This document shows, piece after piece, positions 32,782-43,723 of a stretch of DNA of 64,000 nucleotides. Both the position numbers and the translations under genes were made by a program. Source of the DNA: Mixophyes australis (lineage: Eukaryota; Chordata; Amphibia; Anura; Limnodynastidae); the NCBI GenBank assembly GCA_036250195.1, contig JAVHZZ010000003.1:17128504-17192503 (forward strand), written 5' to 3'. How positions within the stretch are numbered: position 1 is the first letter of the stretch; each line of letters begins with the position of its first letter. The notes beneath the pieces were generated by a model, which searched no databases, was not told the origin of the DNA, and worked only from the letters and a program-made list of their open reading frames with translations.

Positions 32782-33400
32782 TATATTGTAGTCTGTTATA
32801 CAGTATATTATAGAATAATTATACTGCCCCATCACATAAATCTGTGTTAATGTCTAAGACAGATTCAGAACTTTTATGATAAACTGAGTCTGTGTACATG
32901 AAGAGGAAACTGTTTATAATCCATTTTGTTTAATTGCTAGACATTGTCTTGTGTATGCCAATTCCATAGATTCCCAGGTTAGTAATGTTCAAGGTGAAAG
33001 TTTTTAAGAATAGAATTATTTAGGATAGTACTTAATGTCCAGTATTACCGAGAGGTGAAAATAAAGACTTCTTTACTTAGAGGAGAATTTTTTTTTCTTT
33101 GAAATTGGCAGTTTTATCTCCAAAACATTGACCTGGGTTTGGAGATAGATACAAGGTAACATAATATTAGACATACAGAATGATCTATAAATAAATATAC
33201 AATATGACAGTATACATAGGAATACAGGCTGAAATATACTAAGTTTCTCCTCCCAAATACTTTTGCTCCTATTTAAAGATAATATTTTACTAGATTATTA
33301 ATATTTATAAACAGTATACTCCAGACAAACCGGACAATCTAAATTATTGCTCTACAGCTATTGTTGACGTGACAATGATAAAGATTGCTCCACGAATGTG
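32159..33400. other. 3' flank of TAS2R, unit 2
   Basis: No gene seen. It contains the expanded TA microsatellite at 32732-32778. Confidence 0.5.
32732..32778. repeat. (TA)n microsatellite, unit 2
   Basis: About 47 bp of TA. Unit 1 has only about 10 bp at the same place, while unit 3 has about 46 bp. Confidence 0.95.
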
Positions 33401-34303
33401 TTATTCGAGATTGACTTTCCCTACACAGCAGAAAGCAGCTAGAATGGAGCGTTTCAGCTTTCCGTTGCTGACTATTAACACAATTGAGTGCAGACTTGGA
33501 TAGGAAGTATAACAAATATTGCAAAAAAGACCATATAATGGATTTTGGAGTTGCAATGTTAAAGGCATGACATTGGAACTTATTAAAAAAAGGACATAAA
33601 AGAACAGAAAAGAGGCCATATTTATAATTGCCCTTTTGTGGGCAACAAGTTGAGGTTTTGTGAATCCTGAATCTTTGCTGCTCATATTCCTGGTGTGTTT
33701 TAGGAGTGATACAATCAGAAGAGAAATGGCTGCACAGAATATGAGGAATGGTATGAAGGATCCTACAAGGTTCAGGAAGAGGAAATTGTCATTTATTTCC
33801 AAAGTTATATTTCCATCATTAGAACCATTAATGACATGTGTAGAATTCATGTCCACAAACCATCCAAATGGCAGACTGGAAAGAAAAGACACCAACATTG
33901 ACATCAGAAGCAGCCACGGCACCAACCTGGAGATGTTCATTTTAAGTCTCAGGAATAATCTGTTGCTGTAGTTTGTGATCTTTACACAGTAGAACACACA
34001 GAGCACAGTGGCCCACCACAGGCTGCAGAACTCCACGAACATTGCTGGAGTGATAATATATTTTAGAAACATAATAGCTGAAATTGTATCTTTATCATCA
34101 CTCATTATATTAAGGGACATCCACAAAATTAGAAGAATGATCCTAACCATTCCCAGGCTGGTCATGATAATGTCAACAGTTTGAAGGGTTTGACCCTTGT
34201 GAAACCAAATTAGGTTTTTTGCCACTATAAATGTATTGATAAACAATCCAATGATTATTAAAATCCAAGTAGCAGTTATTGAAATGAGAGCTGCATAATC
34301 CAT
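33401..34303 (-). CDS. TAS2R: Bitter taste receptor type 2 (TAS2R), unit 2
   Basis: A tandem duplicate of the gene at 8796-9698: 300 residues, intact, single exon, on the same strand within its unit. It keeps every TAS2R landmark: LCVFYCVKITNYSN at the end of TM3, KHTRNM, HKRAI, LHSIVLIVSNGKLK and three sequons in extracellular loop 2. Relative to the unit 1 protein the differences are Leu8Ser, Val11Ala, Val80Leu, Gly98Ala and Met137Leu, all in or next to transmembrane helices. Gly98Ala lies in TM3, a helix that lines the TAS2R ligand pocket. About five silent changes accompany the five replacements, which fits relaxed to moderate purifying selection. Both flanks were duplicated, so it probably keeps the same regulation. 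Confidence 0.95.
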   Translation of the reverse strand: MDYAALISITATWILIIIGLFINTFIVAKNLIWFHKGQTLQTVDIIMTSLGMVRIILLILWMSLNIMSDDKDTISAIMFLKYIITPAMFVEFCSLWWATVLCVFYCVKITNYSNRLFLRLKMNISRLVPWLLLMSMLVSFLSSLPFGWFVDMNSTHVINGSNDGNITLEINDNFLFLNLVGSFIPFLIFCAAISLLIVSLLKHTRNMSSKDSGFTKPQLVAHKRAIINMASFLFFYVLFLISSNVMPLTLQLQNPLYGLFCNICYTSYPSLHSIVLIVSNGKLKRSILAAFCCVGKVNLE

Positions 34304-34728
34304 CTTTTCTTTTTTAGAGAATCTTCTTTATAACTTACCAGCACTGTAGGTAACTTGCTTTTAGACGAGCTGCACTGTGACATGTGAATTATGTTGAGCT
34401 ATAATTAAATATAGAACTGCTTGCTATAAGTTTTGCATGATATTTGGCTACCGATCTCCAAGTATTAAAATCATCCAGGTTACATTTTAATTAAATCAGT
34501 GTTGTTACATATAAGCAGTATGACATTTTTATCTGTTATGTATTTGTAAAATCTCCTGATATTTTTTGAGGAATAGCAATGGAATTTAGCCAAGTGGTGT
34601 CGTCATTTTAGACTAAATATATTTGCTTTTTAATTACTCAATCTTGTTGATTTATAGATGCACTATTTTTCTAGGCTGTAGTGGGAGAGTGTGTTTATTC
34701 TCAGCAATACACGGATTCCTCCACATAA
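34304..34728. other. 5' flank of TAS2R, unit 2
   Basis: Near-identical to 9699-10124. No gene and no confident promoter motif. Confidence 0.5.
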
Positions 34729-35045
34729 TGCAACCTCTCCCATCTCGTTCTACTTCCATCTATGCTTCATGCTAGAGCAAAACTAATCTTCTTTTCTTTC
34801 CACTCCACTTCTGCCTCCATTCTCTGTCAACATTTACATTGGCTCCCGTTCCCCTCCTATTTCCCTCTTCAAACACCTCATCATCATACTACCTACCTCT
34901 CCAACCCCATCTCAATACATGCTCCCACCCGCCTTCTACGGCTGGCTAATGACCATTGACTCATCCCTACTCTGATAACCTCGCCATTTCTCATGCTGCC
35001 TTCTACCACTGGAACATACTCCTTCATTCTATCATACTACTCCCT
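34729..35045 (+). pseudogene. LINE ORF2 3'-end fossil, unit 2
   Basis: Second copy of the fragment at 10125-10440, with LHARAKLIFF and CQHLHWLP still readable. Confidence 0.7.
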
Positions 35046-35628
35046 AAATAATAATAATGTTGACAATGTCATCACCCTCATCATCATCCTCATCACTGAT
35101 GTCAATATAATTTTTGGGATTATCATTATCACACAATTTTAGTTCATCCTCACCGGAATCCAGGGTTAGAGATTCTGTTTGTAATTGTCAGAAACAACAA
35201 TTTGTACTTAATTTTGGTGAACACCAGTTTCAATATTTTTGGGAAGTAGCCTCCAACAACAATTGCTCACAGTTATCCCGTCTGTGCTAAATACTCTTGC
35301 AGAGTACATACTGGAGGGTGGGCAGCTTAAGTACAACATAGCTGGTTTGTACAAGGGGCTCCAAATTGCTTTTTATTCCTCCCAGAATTCAAATGGAATG
35401 TCAGAGATGCTAAGCTCTACATTATCATTAAAGTAATCCTCCACCATTCTACTAATACAAGCTGTATCACATTGAGGTGTGGCAGAGGTGTCAATATATT
35501 TGGGCATCTCTATTAAACCTGACCAGATGTCATTATAATCTTTCACATTGCTGTGTTGTGTTGACAAATCATCAGTGTGACTCTTAGAAAAGGTACTTTT
35601 TTCTGGAAGTTATTTGTGGGGATGCTAT
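35046..35628 (-). pseudogene. hAT transposase C-terminal fossil, unit 2
   Basis: Second copy of the fossil at 10441-11025, with the same in-frame stop after FEFWEE. Small changes include Gly to Arg before MVEDYF. Confidence 0.83.
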
Positions 35629-37239
35629 CAAGCACAGCAACCTGATTTTTGGCTACTAGCTAGCACAAATATGATACTGTCCTTCACAAAATATATTTTC
35701 AAACACTTGGATTTTAAAAGGAAGAAATATTTAGTTCTCTTGGGTTGTGTTGCTCAGAGTAAAAGAACATCAAGTTTTTTGTCCACTCCTAACTAGTATC
35801 CCACTATACTAGAATTACTACCAGTAGTCACTGTGTGTATACTCTTCACAGGTATTATTAAGATGGCTCTTTCACTTACGCACACACCTACACTCCCACA
35901 GCCTATAGAAGAAGTGATTCTCAAAACACATTGCTGAGGCATACTTGGTTTCATGTTCTACTGGGATGCTCTGTCTGATATGGAGAGTGGGCAGCCAGCT
36001 TGAAATATTCTTGTTTCGATCACATATCTACTATATAGTGAGCAGTATTTTCCATGTGTGTTTTACATCTCATTAAATACACTTGATTGACTGGAAGTCT
36101 GTTCTGATATTCAGTTCTGCTCTGACTGGTAGAGAAAGAGAGTAGGTTTTCATATTCCTATGTGCATAGTTCCATATGTATATGTAATCTCCATTTGTAG
36201 GGATGTGTGATGTGGTAGTATGTCTACCCTGGTACCCACCTGATAATGCCTTTAGGTCAATGCCCAGCAGCAGCTCAGTCTCTCTCTCTTACTCTCTCTT
36301 CCATCATATGGGGGTTGGGTCAGTGCGAGGAAATAGGGGTAAAAATAATGTATAAAGTCAACATGACTTTATCGCTACTCTCCCCTAGTACTACGCTCCT
36401 GTCCTACCACTTGCAGTAATCTCTCTTCTGCTACTCTATCATAGGGATTAAATATTTGCATCTATTCCTGAACTATTCCTGTGTGTGCTGGTTACATAAT
36501 GATCTTAGGAGGCACTTTATACTACAATGCTAGCTGTGCACATCCATTTAAAGGTTCATGTAAGTGAGTGGCTTTTTTTCTATCAAACTGTAGCTGCACC
36601 ACCTTTTTAATTACGATATATATCACTGTTATACTTTAGAACACATCCTTTTTGATGTGTTGAAGATAAAAATTCTTCTGTTAATTAGCAAAATTGGACG
36701 CTACTATCCATTCATTTAAATGAGATGTACTTCATTTTAAGTAAGATAAGTACATAATTATCCAAGAGGATTATAAACAATAAAGGGTATACCCTTGATT
36801 ACACTGAAGTGGTGCAAAACTTAATATTATAACTTCACAAAGACGTAGAATTAAACTTTATACAAATCTTTCAATGATTTGGATTTACATACCTCTATGA
36901 GCAATTCTGATACTTCTCATTGTGACTTGAACAGTCATTTTTAAAAGAAGAGCATACTTACCCTCAAAAAATAAATGTTAAATATAAAAACAAGTGCAAG
37001 CAAGTGCAAAAGGAGAGACTTTAAACATAAACACCAAACAGAAACAAATAAGGTAGTAGTGGATTTCAGTTTATCTGATTATTGTCAAACAGAATCTTAG
37101 ATGTATGTTTTCTAAAGAAGTTTCCATTGTAAAGTGCTTTTGATTGGGAAGTGGAATTGTATCATTTTCATAGACAACTGAAATTGAAAGATTATTTTAA
37201 TTAATATAACACTCCATGTTTTATTTTTGGACAAGAGCA
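35629..37239. other. Non-coding stretch, unit 2
   Basis: Equivalent of 11026-12638. Nothing recognised. Confidence 0.55.
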
Positions 37240-37247
37240 CTTTTGAT
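37240..37247. repeat. hAT-2 target site duplication, left
   Basis: CTTTTGAT, identical to 43514-43521 and single in unit 1 (12639-12646). Confidence 0.95.
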
Positions 37248-37597
37248 TAGAGATGGGCGGGTCCGGTTCTCCGAGAACCGAACCCACCCGAACTTTGGGT
37301 ATCCGAGTACCGAGCTGAGCAGCTCGGTACTCTCCCGCCCATTCCGAATCCAAATCGAGGCCGAACGTCATTGTGACGTTGTCGGATCTCGGGACTCGGT
37401 TCTCGCGATACTTCAACTTTATAAATACACGCCTCCACAGCAATCCATCGCCATTTGACAGAGGGAGAGAGCAGGGTGTAGTCATAGGCTAATTAGAGCA
37501 GGGACAGAGAATACAATATTGTTCTTGCAATTGCTCTAACCAAAATCGCTAGTGCAGAGAGGAGGATAGAGGTTTATTATTTTTTCTTCAAATTTGG

Positions 37598-39212
37598 CAC
37601 TCCCCAGCGCTTTTGGGGTGTCCCCCATAATTGTGCATTAATATTTCTGGCTGTCAAAAGTCATATCTGTCAGCAGTATCTACTAAATAATTTGTAGCAC
37701 ACCTCAGTGTTTTTGGGGTGTCCTCCCTAATTGTGCATTAATATTTCTGGCTGTCAAAAGTCATATCTGTCAGCAGTATCTACTCAATAATTTTTAGCAC
37801 TCCTCAGTGTTTTTGGGGTGTCCTCCCTAATTGTGCATTAATATTTCTGGCTGTCAAAAGTCATATCTGTCAGCAGTATCTACTCAATAATTTTTAGCAC
37901 TCCTCAGTGTTTTTGGGGTGTCCTCCCTAATTGTGCATTAATATTTCTGGCTGTCAAAAGTCATATCTGTCAGCAGTATCTACTCAATAATTTTTAGCAC
38001 TCCTCAGTGTTTTTGGGGTGTCCTCCCTAATTGTGCATTAATATTTCTGGCTGTCAAAAGTCATATCTGTCAGCAGTATCTACTCAATAATTTTTAGCAC
38101 TCCTCAGTGTTTTTGGGGTGTCCTCCCTAATTGTGCATTAATATTTCTGGCTGTCAAAAGTCATATCTGTCAGCAGTATCTACTCAATAATTTTTAGCAC
38201 TCCTCAGTGTTTTTGGGGTGTCCTCCCTAATTGTGCATTAATATTTCTGGCTGTCAAAAGTCATATCTGTCAGCAGTATCTACTCAATAATTTTTAGCAC
38301 TCCTCAGTGTTTTTGGGGTGTCCTCCCTAATTGTGCATTAATATTTCTGGCTGTCAAAAGTCATATCTGTCAGCAGTATCTACTCAATAATTTTTAGCAC
38401 TCCTCAGTGTTTTTGGGGTGTCCTCCCTAATTGTGCATTAATATTTCTGGCTGTCAAAAGTCATATCTGTCAGCAGTATCTACTCAATAATTTTTAGCAC
38501 TCCTCAGTGTTTTTGGGGTGTCCTCCCTAATTGTGCATTAATATTTCTGGCTGTCAAAAGTCATATCTGTCAGCAGTATCTACTCAATAATTTTTAGCAC
38601 TCCTCAGTGTTTTTGGGGTGTCCTCCCTAATTGTGCATTAATATTTCTGGCTGTCAAAAGTCATATCTGTCAGCAGTATCTACTCAATAATTTTTAGCAC
38701 TCCTCAGTGTTTTTGGGGTGTCCTCCCTAATTGTGCATTAATATTTCTGGCTGTCAAAAGTCATATCTGTCAGCAGTATCTACTCAATAATTTTTAGCAC
38801 TCCTCAGTGTTTTTGGGGTGTCCTCCCTAATTGTGCATTAATATTTCTGGCTGTCAAAAGTCATATCTGTCAGCAGTATCTACTCAATAATTTTTAGCAC
38901 TCCTCAGTGTTTTTGGGGTGTCCTCCCTAATTGTGCATTAATATTTCTGGCTGTCAAAAGTCATATCTGTCAGCAGTATCTACTCAATAATTTTTAGCAC
39001 TCCTCAGTGTTTTTGGGGTGTCCTCCCTAATTGTGCATTAATATTTCTGGCTGTCAAAAGTCATATCTGTCAGCAGTATCTACTCAATAATTTTTAGCAC
39101 TCCTCAGTGTTTTTGGGGTGTCCTCCCTAATTGTGCATTAATATTTCTGGCTGTCAAAAGTCATAACTGTCAGCAGAATCTACTAAATAATTTTTTGCAC
39201 TCCCCAGTGGTT
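37598..39212. repeat. 120-bp tandem array upstream of hAT-2 transposase, about 13.5 copies
   Basis: An exact 120-bp period. Interior monomers are essentially identical and carry TTTTTGGGGTGTCC, TTGTGCATTAATATTTCTGG and GTCAGCAGTATCTACT. The first and last monomers differ in the same way (CTCCCCAG, TACTAAATAA), which indicates internal homogenisation. The array ends 10 bp before the transposase ATG, so it may act in its promoter or 5' UTR. Confidence 0.96.
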
Positions 39213-39222
39213 TGCGCTCAGA

Positions 39223-42216
39223 ATGGATTCAAAGCAGTCCACATATGATCTAAATGAGCAACCAGGTTCTGTCACCAGTCCTGATGTTAGTGTTCCCAGT
39301 ACGTCATCTGGCCAAGGCGATGTCAAACAACAGAGTGTTTTCAAATTAGTGCAAAAAACAAAAACCAAAAAAAAATTTACTGTATTGAAGCGAAAAAGAA
39401 GTGTAACTGAGCAAAAGTTAAGTGACGATAAAAAAAAAATTGCAAGCATGCCATTCTACACACGCAGTGGCAAAGAGAGAATGAGGCCTTCACCTTTGGC
39501 TATTAGTGGCAGATCCCAAAAAGTTACCCAGCCTACAATTGGTGCACAACTACTGTTACGCGTCAAAGCTGAGCTGCAAGATAACAGTGAGGCATTACAG
39601 GAGAATATTTGCTCTGATTCACAAATGACAACAATCCCTGTGGAGAGTCCATCCAACAGTGGGATGTCTAATCGTGAGCATTCTGCTGATGTGTGCCTTA
39701 ATAGCCCGAGTGTAGCCGGTGATACCCAAATTGAGGATGCCACTTTGGAATTAGAAGAGGATGAGGGGGAGATTTGTGTAGGCGACGAGGGCGCTAATGA
39801 GGATGTTGATGAGGATGAGGTTGTTTGTGTAAGTCCTGCACCAGTGGCAGCAGTTCTGGCACGTGACAAGAAAAAGGCCATTGTCATGCCTGGGCATAAA
39901 ACAAAAAAATCCACTTCTTATGTGTGGAATTATTTCTACCCAAATCCAGACAACAATTGTATAGCCATTTGTAGTGTATGTGAAGCCACAGTCAGTCGAG
40001 GGAGGGACCTTAACCATCTTGGAACCTCGTCTATGTTACGCCATTTAATGAGAGTTCATGGCAAAGTGTTGGGAAAAGCTGAAAGTTCTTCCCAAAAGAA
40101 TACAAGCACTCCCTCATCAGCTAAGACCCTCCGCTCACCGACATACCGACGGCTACAAAATACACCCACCACACCATCCTCATCAATATCCTCAGTAGCG
40201 CTCGGAGTTAGCCCGGCATCCCACTTAAGGCTGGATGACTCCGGCACTATTATTGATTCCTCTGAAGAAAGCGTTAGTCCTGCTGCTGCTGTTGCTGCTG
40301 CTGGGGGTGAATCGTCATCCCAGAGGCAGGTGAATAAAATGAGCAGTCCTACATTTCAGCAATTAACTGTGAAACAATCATTTGCGAGGGGAAGCAAATA
40401 TGACAGCAGTCACCCAGTCGCCAAGCGAATCACAGACGCCATGGCTGCAATGTTAGTGTTAGATCTGCGTCCAATCTCCACAATAAACGCAGCTGGTTTT
40501 TCACAGTTAATTGAGGTTTTGTGTCCGCGTTACAGAATTCCATCGCGACACCATTTCTCCCGTAAAGCTATTCCACAACTATACCAAAAAGTGTGTAAAA
40601 ATGTAGAGATTGCGCTGAAAAATGCCATTCTGCCCACTGTTCACTTAACCACAGATATGTGGACAAGTGGAAGTGGCCAAACCAAAGACTATATGACTGT
40701 GACAGCCCACTGGGTTGGTCATTCACCTTCACCAGCAGGAACAGCAGCAGCATGTACACCACTACGTAACATTTGTCACAGGCAGGCCACTCTTTGTATC
40801 ACCGGCTTCACTAACAGGCATACGGCTGACAATTTGTTACGCAAACTGAGAGATGTGATTGATGCATGGCTTATACCACTCGGACTCTCCCCAGGGTATG
40901 TCATTTCAGATAACGCCAACAATATAGTGCGAGCATTACAGCTGGGTGATTTCCAACATATTCCCTGTTTTGCTCACACCATCAACTTGGTGGTGCAGAG
41001 CTTCCTACGAAATAACCGTGAGGTGCAGGAGATGCTTTCGGTGGCCCGTAAAATTTCAGGCCATTTCAGGCATTCAGCCACAGCATGTAGGAGATTACAG
41101 CAGCTCCAAGAGCAGTTTAACTTGCCCTGCCACCAACTTAAGCAAGAGGTGGTAACTCGGTGGAATTCCACCCTGTACATGCTTCAGAGGATGGAGGAAC
41201 AGCGCAAAGCCATCCAAGCATATTGCACAAGTCATGACATTGGGAAAGGAGGGGGGATGTATTTCACTCTTGCACAGTGGGGAATCCTTTCAGTGCTGTG
41301 CAAGGTGCTGAAACCATTTGAAGTTGTGACATGTGAGGTCAGTGCAGACTCTGCTAGTTTGAGCCAAGTCATTCCTTTAATTAGACTATTGGAAAAGCAG
41401 CTTGAGAAAATGAAGGAGGAGCTGAAAGCAAGCAATTCAGCAAAGTATGTTGGCCTTGTCGATCAAGTACTTAATTCGCTTCACAATGATCCTCGAGTTA
41501 TTAAGATCTTGAACTCGGATCAGTACGTTTTGGCCACTGTGCTTGATCCAAGGTTTAAAACCTACATTGAGTCTTTACTTGTAAATGAGCGAGATGTGAA
41601 CTTTTGCAAGGAGCTATTGCTCAGCAAGTTGGCCGCTGAACTGGGCCTCGGCTTGACGACGTGTCCTCCTTCACTTTCTCAAGCTGTTGCTCGTAAAAAA
41701 TTAAATTTCCAAAAAAGAAGCAGGGAAGACACAGGGGGCAGACCAGAACAATTTAACATCTGGGCTGGTTTGAAGGATTTTTCAAAAAAATGTGTCACTT
41801 TGCCCATAACTCCATCCAATATGAGTATAAACATGCAAAGGATGGTGGAGGATTACTTTCAAGAGGTAGTTGATATGGAAATGTCAGACAGTCCCTTTCC
41901 TTACTGGGAAGAAAAGCAGGCCATTTGGAAACCCATGTACAAACTTGCTTTGCAATACCTAAGCTGCCCACCCTCCAGTGTGTACTCTGAACGAGTGTTC
42001 AGCACAGCAGGGAACTTAGTCAGTGATCGCCGTAGAAGGTTACTTCCCAAAAATGTGGAGAAAATGATGTTTATAAAAATGAACTACATCTTCCACGAGG
42101 AAGGCCTTCACCATCCAAGACATCCAAGCACTGACTGTTCTCTAATGGCGGATTCAAGCGGCGATGAATTGATAGTCTGTGATGATGACGTACACACTGA
42201 TGAGGGTGAGGATTAA
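39223..42216 (+). CDS. hAT-2 transposase, intact 997 aa, BED zinc finger
   Basis: A cut-and-paste transposase of the BED-type hAT group, expected in the nucleus. The basic N-terminus (41-75, many Lys) could serve as a nuclear signal, followed by an acidic stretch (174-200). The BED zinc finger covers about 226-281 with Trp235, Cys250, Cys253, His274 and His279. The catalytic core has Asp478 (TTDMWTS), Asp563 (ISDNAN), CFAH (582-585), Trp647 (TRWNST) and Glu923 (SSVYSERVFS). The dimerisation region spans about 893-957, with an acidic tail after it. The ATG directly follows the 120-bp array and aligns with Met5 of the hAT-1 protein. There are no stops or missing key residues, so this copy is potentially functional. 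A role as a domesticated host gene is unlikely because the termini and target duplication are intact. Confidence 0.95.
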   Translation: MDSKQSTYDLNEQPGSVTSPDVSVPSTSSGQGDVKQQSVFKLVQKTKTKKKFTVLKRKRSVTEQKLSDDKKKIASMPFYTRSGKERMRPSPLAISGRSQKVTQPTIGAQLLLRVKAELQDNSEALQENICSDSQMTTIPVESPSNSGMSNREHSADVCLNSPSVAGDTQIEDATLELEEDEGEICVGDEGANEDVDEDEVVCVSPAPVAAVLARDKKKAIVMPGHKTKKSTSYVWNYFYPNPDNNCIAICSVCEATVSRGRDLNHLGTSSMLRHLMRVHGKVLGKAESSSQKNTSTPSSAKTLRSPTYRRLQNTPTTPSSSISSVALGVSPASHLRLDDSGTIIDSSEESVSPAAAVAAAGGESSSQRQVNKMSSPTFQQLTVKQSFARGSKYDSSHPVAKRITDAMAAMLVLDLRPISTINAAGFSQLIEVLCPRYRIPSRHHFSRKAIPQLYQKVCKNVEIALKNAILPTVHLTTDMWTSGSGQTKDYMTVTAHWVGHSPSPAGTAAACTPLRNICHRQATLCITGFTNRHTADNLLRKLRDVIDAWLIPLGLSPGYVISDNANNIVRALQLGDFQHIPCFAHTINLVVQSFLRNNREVQEMLSVARKISGHFRHSATACRRLQQLQEQFNLPCHQLKQEVVTRWNSTLYMLQRMEEQRKAIQAYCTSHDIGKGGGMYFTLAQWGILSVLCKVLKPFEVVTCEVSADSASLSQVIPLIRLLEKQLEKMKEELKASNSAKYVGLVDQVLNSLHNDPRVIKILNSDQYVLATVLDPRFKTYIESLLVNERDVNFCKELLLSKLAAELGLGLTTCPPSLSQAVARKKLNFQKRSREDTGGRPEQFNIWAGLKDFSKKCVTLPITPSNMSINMQRMVEDYFQEVVDMEMSDSPFPYWEEKQAIWKPMYKLALQYLSCPPSSVYSERVFSTAGNLVSDRRRRLLPKNVEKMMFIKMNYIFHEEGLHHPRHPSTDCSLMADSSGDELIVCDDDVHTDEGED

Positions 42217-42379
42217 GCTGAAGATGATGCCGATAACATCTTTTTAAAACTTTCTATGTAAGTGTAGGGTGCAATCTACCCCCAAAGAGGAAAGGGACTT
42301 GTGGCATTTCCATATCACATACCATCTTGAAAGGCTGCTGTTAGGGCAATTTATCCTTAAGGGTAGGGTGTCATAGACA
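42217..42379. other. hAT-2 3' UTR start
   Basis: Non-coding sequence after the transposase stop, running into the following array. Confidence 0.5.
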
Positions 42380-43130
42380 GAGTGACCCTAAACTGGCTTT
42401 GTCCATTTTTCATAATATTGTACAGTCTATAATGGCTGAATTTTTGGGTATTTTATACAAGTGGAGGGGGGCCTAGAGAGACAGAGTGACCCCAAACTGT
42501 CTTTCTCCATGTCAATTAATATTGTACAGTCTATAATGGCTGAATTTTTTAGTATTTTATACAAGTGGAGGGGGGCCTAGAGAGACAGAAACCAAACTGG
42601 CTTTCTCCATGTCAATTAATATTGTACAGTCTATAATGGCTGAATTTTTTGGTATTTTATACAAGTGGAGGGGGGCCTAGAGAGACAGAGTGACCCCAAA
42701 CTGTCTTTCTCCATGTCAATTAATATTGTACAGTCTATAATGGCTGAATTTTTTAGTATTTTATACAAGTGGAGGGGGGCCTTGAGAGACAGAAACCAAA
42801 CTGGCTTTCTCCATGTCAATTAATATTGTACAGTCTATAATGGCTGAATTTTTTGGTATTTTATACAAGTGGAGGGGGGCCTTGAGAGACAGAAACCAAA
42901 CTGGCTTTCTCCATGTCAATTAATATTGTACAGTCTATAATGGCTGAATTTTTTGGTATTTTATACAAGTGGAGGGGGGCCTTGAGAGACAGAAACCAAA
43001 CCGGCTTTCTCCATGTCAATTAATATTGTACAGTCTATAATGGCTGAATTTTTTGTTTTTTTAAAAAAGTGGAGGGGGGCCTATAGAGACAGAAAGCAAA
43101 CTGTCTTTTTCCATTTCTTTACATATTTAA
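42380..43130. repeat. 100-104-bp tandem array in hAT-2 3' region, 7 copies
   Basis: TACAGTCTATAATGGCTG starts at 42421, 42525, 42625, 42729, 42829, 42929 and 43029, giving spacings of 104, 100, 104, 100, 100 and 100. The long form carries GTGACCC in GACAGAGTGACCCC where the short form has GACAGAAACC. The alternation suggests a two-monomer unit at first, then single-monomer expansion. Confidence 0.93.
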
Positions 43131-43513
43131 CTATAAGTGTAGGGTGTAATATAAATTCAAAGACGATGGCTGCATTGCCAATATGCATAGATGGAGAGGA
43201 AGACAATCTGTTTTGTGTGTAGAATAAATGAAGGCCTACCAACGAAGAATTAAACAGTTTTTTTGGATGATTTATTACCTCAACAATTAGATTACTTATC
43301 TCTAAAACAGTTGGAGCACTAAATTGGGTTATTTTAGGCACAAAAACATGTATTTTCCAACAAAATAGCAAAACAAAACCAAACAAAACCAAAACCAAAA
43401 CCAAAACACGCAATGGCGGTTTTGCAAAACCAAAACCAAAACCAAAACACGACGGTAATCCAGATCCAAAACCGAATCCAAAACCAAAACACGGGGGTCA
43501 GTGACCATCTCTA
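43131..43513. other. hAT-2 right subterminal region
   Basis: Non-coding. It contains an AAACCAAAACC-rich tract (43376-43490) just inside the right terminal repeat CCATCTCTA. Confidence 0.7.
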
Positions 43514-43521
43514 CTTTTGAT
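43514..43521. repeat. hAT-2 target site duplication, right
   Basis: CTTTTGAT, the partner of 37240-37247. Confidence 0.95.
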
Positions 43522-43723
43522 CCACTTTCACAAAATCCTTTGATTGATATATTTATTAGGTTGATCAAAAGTGATACTCTTTTCTTTATTAAAAAAATAG
43601 CCTTTCTTTTAGCAATTGAGAAGAAATATGATATTTGACATTTTCCTTTTCACACACGCTTTGTATGGCAAAGTACTGACTTTTGTCTAGGGAGAGCTGT
43701 GAGGGTAAAAACATTTACACTTC

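Larger units (their letters stand above)
37248..43513 (+). mobile_element. hAT-2: 6.27-kb autonomous hAT DNA transposon, unit 2
   Basis: Exact ends come from the empty site in unit 1. The terminal inverted repeat TAGAGATGG is perfect over nine bases. A subterminal palindrome-rich segment (37260-37330, with CGGTTCTCCGAGAACCG and GAGCTGAGCAGCTC) follows the left end. The order is: left end, 120-bp array, transposase (39223-42216), 100-104-bp array, right end. The transposase is paralogous to that of hAT-1, but the termini and repeats differ, so this is a separate family. Confidence 0.95.

Noticed and set aside
37598..39212. Possible CRISPR-like or spacer array because of the regular 120-bp spacing
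   Set aside because: There are no unique spacers; whole monomers are identical, and the context is a eukaryotic hAT element.
39456..39914. Minus-strand open frames across the hAT-2 transposase gene
   Set aside because: Antisense shadows of the transposase, Ser-rich because of its codon use.
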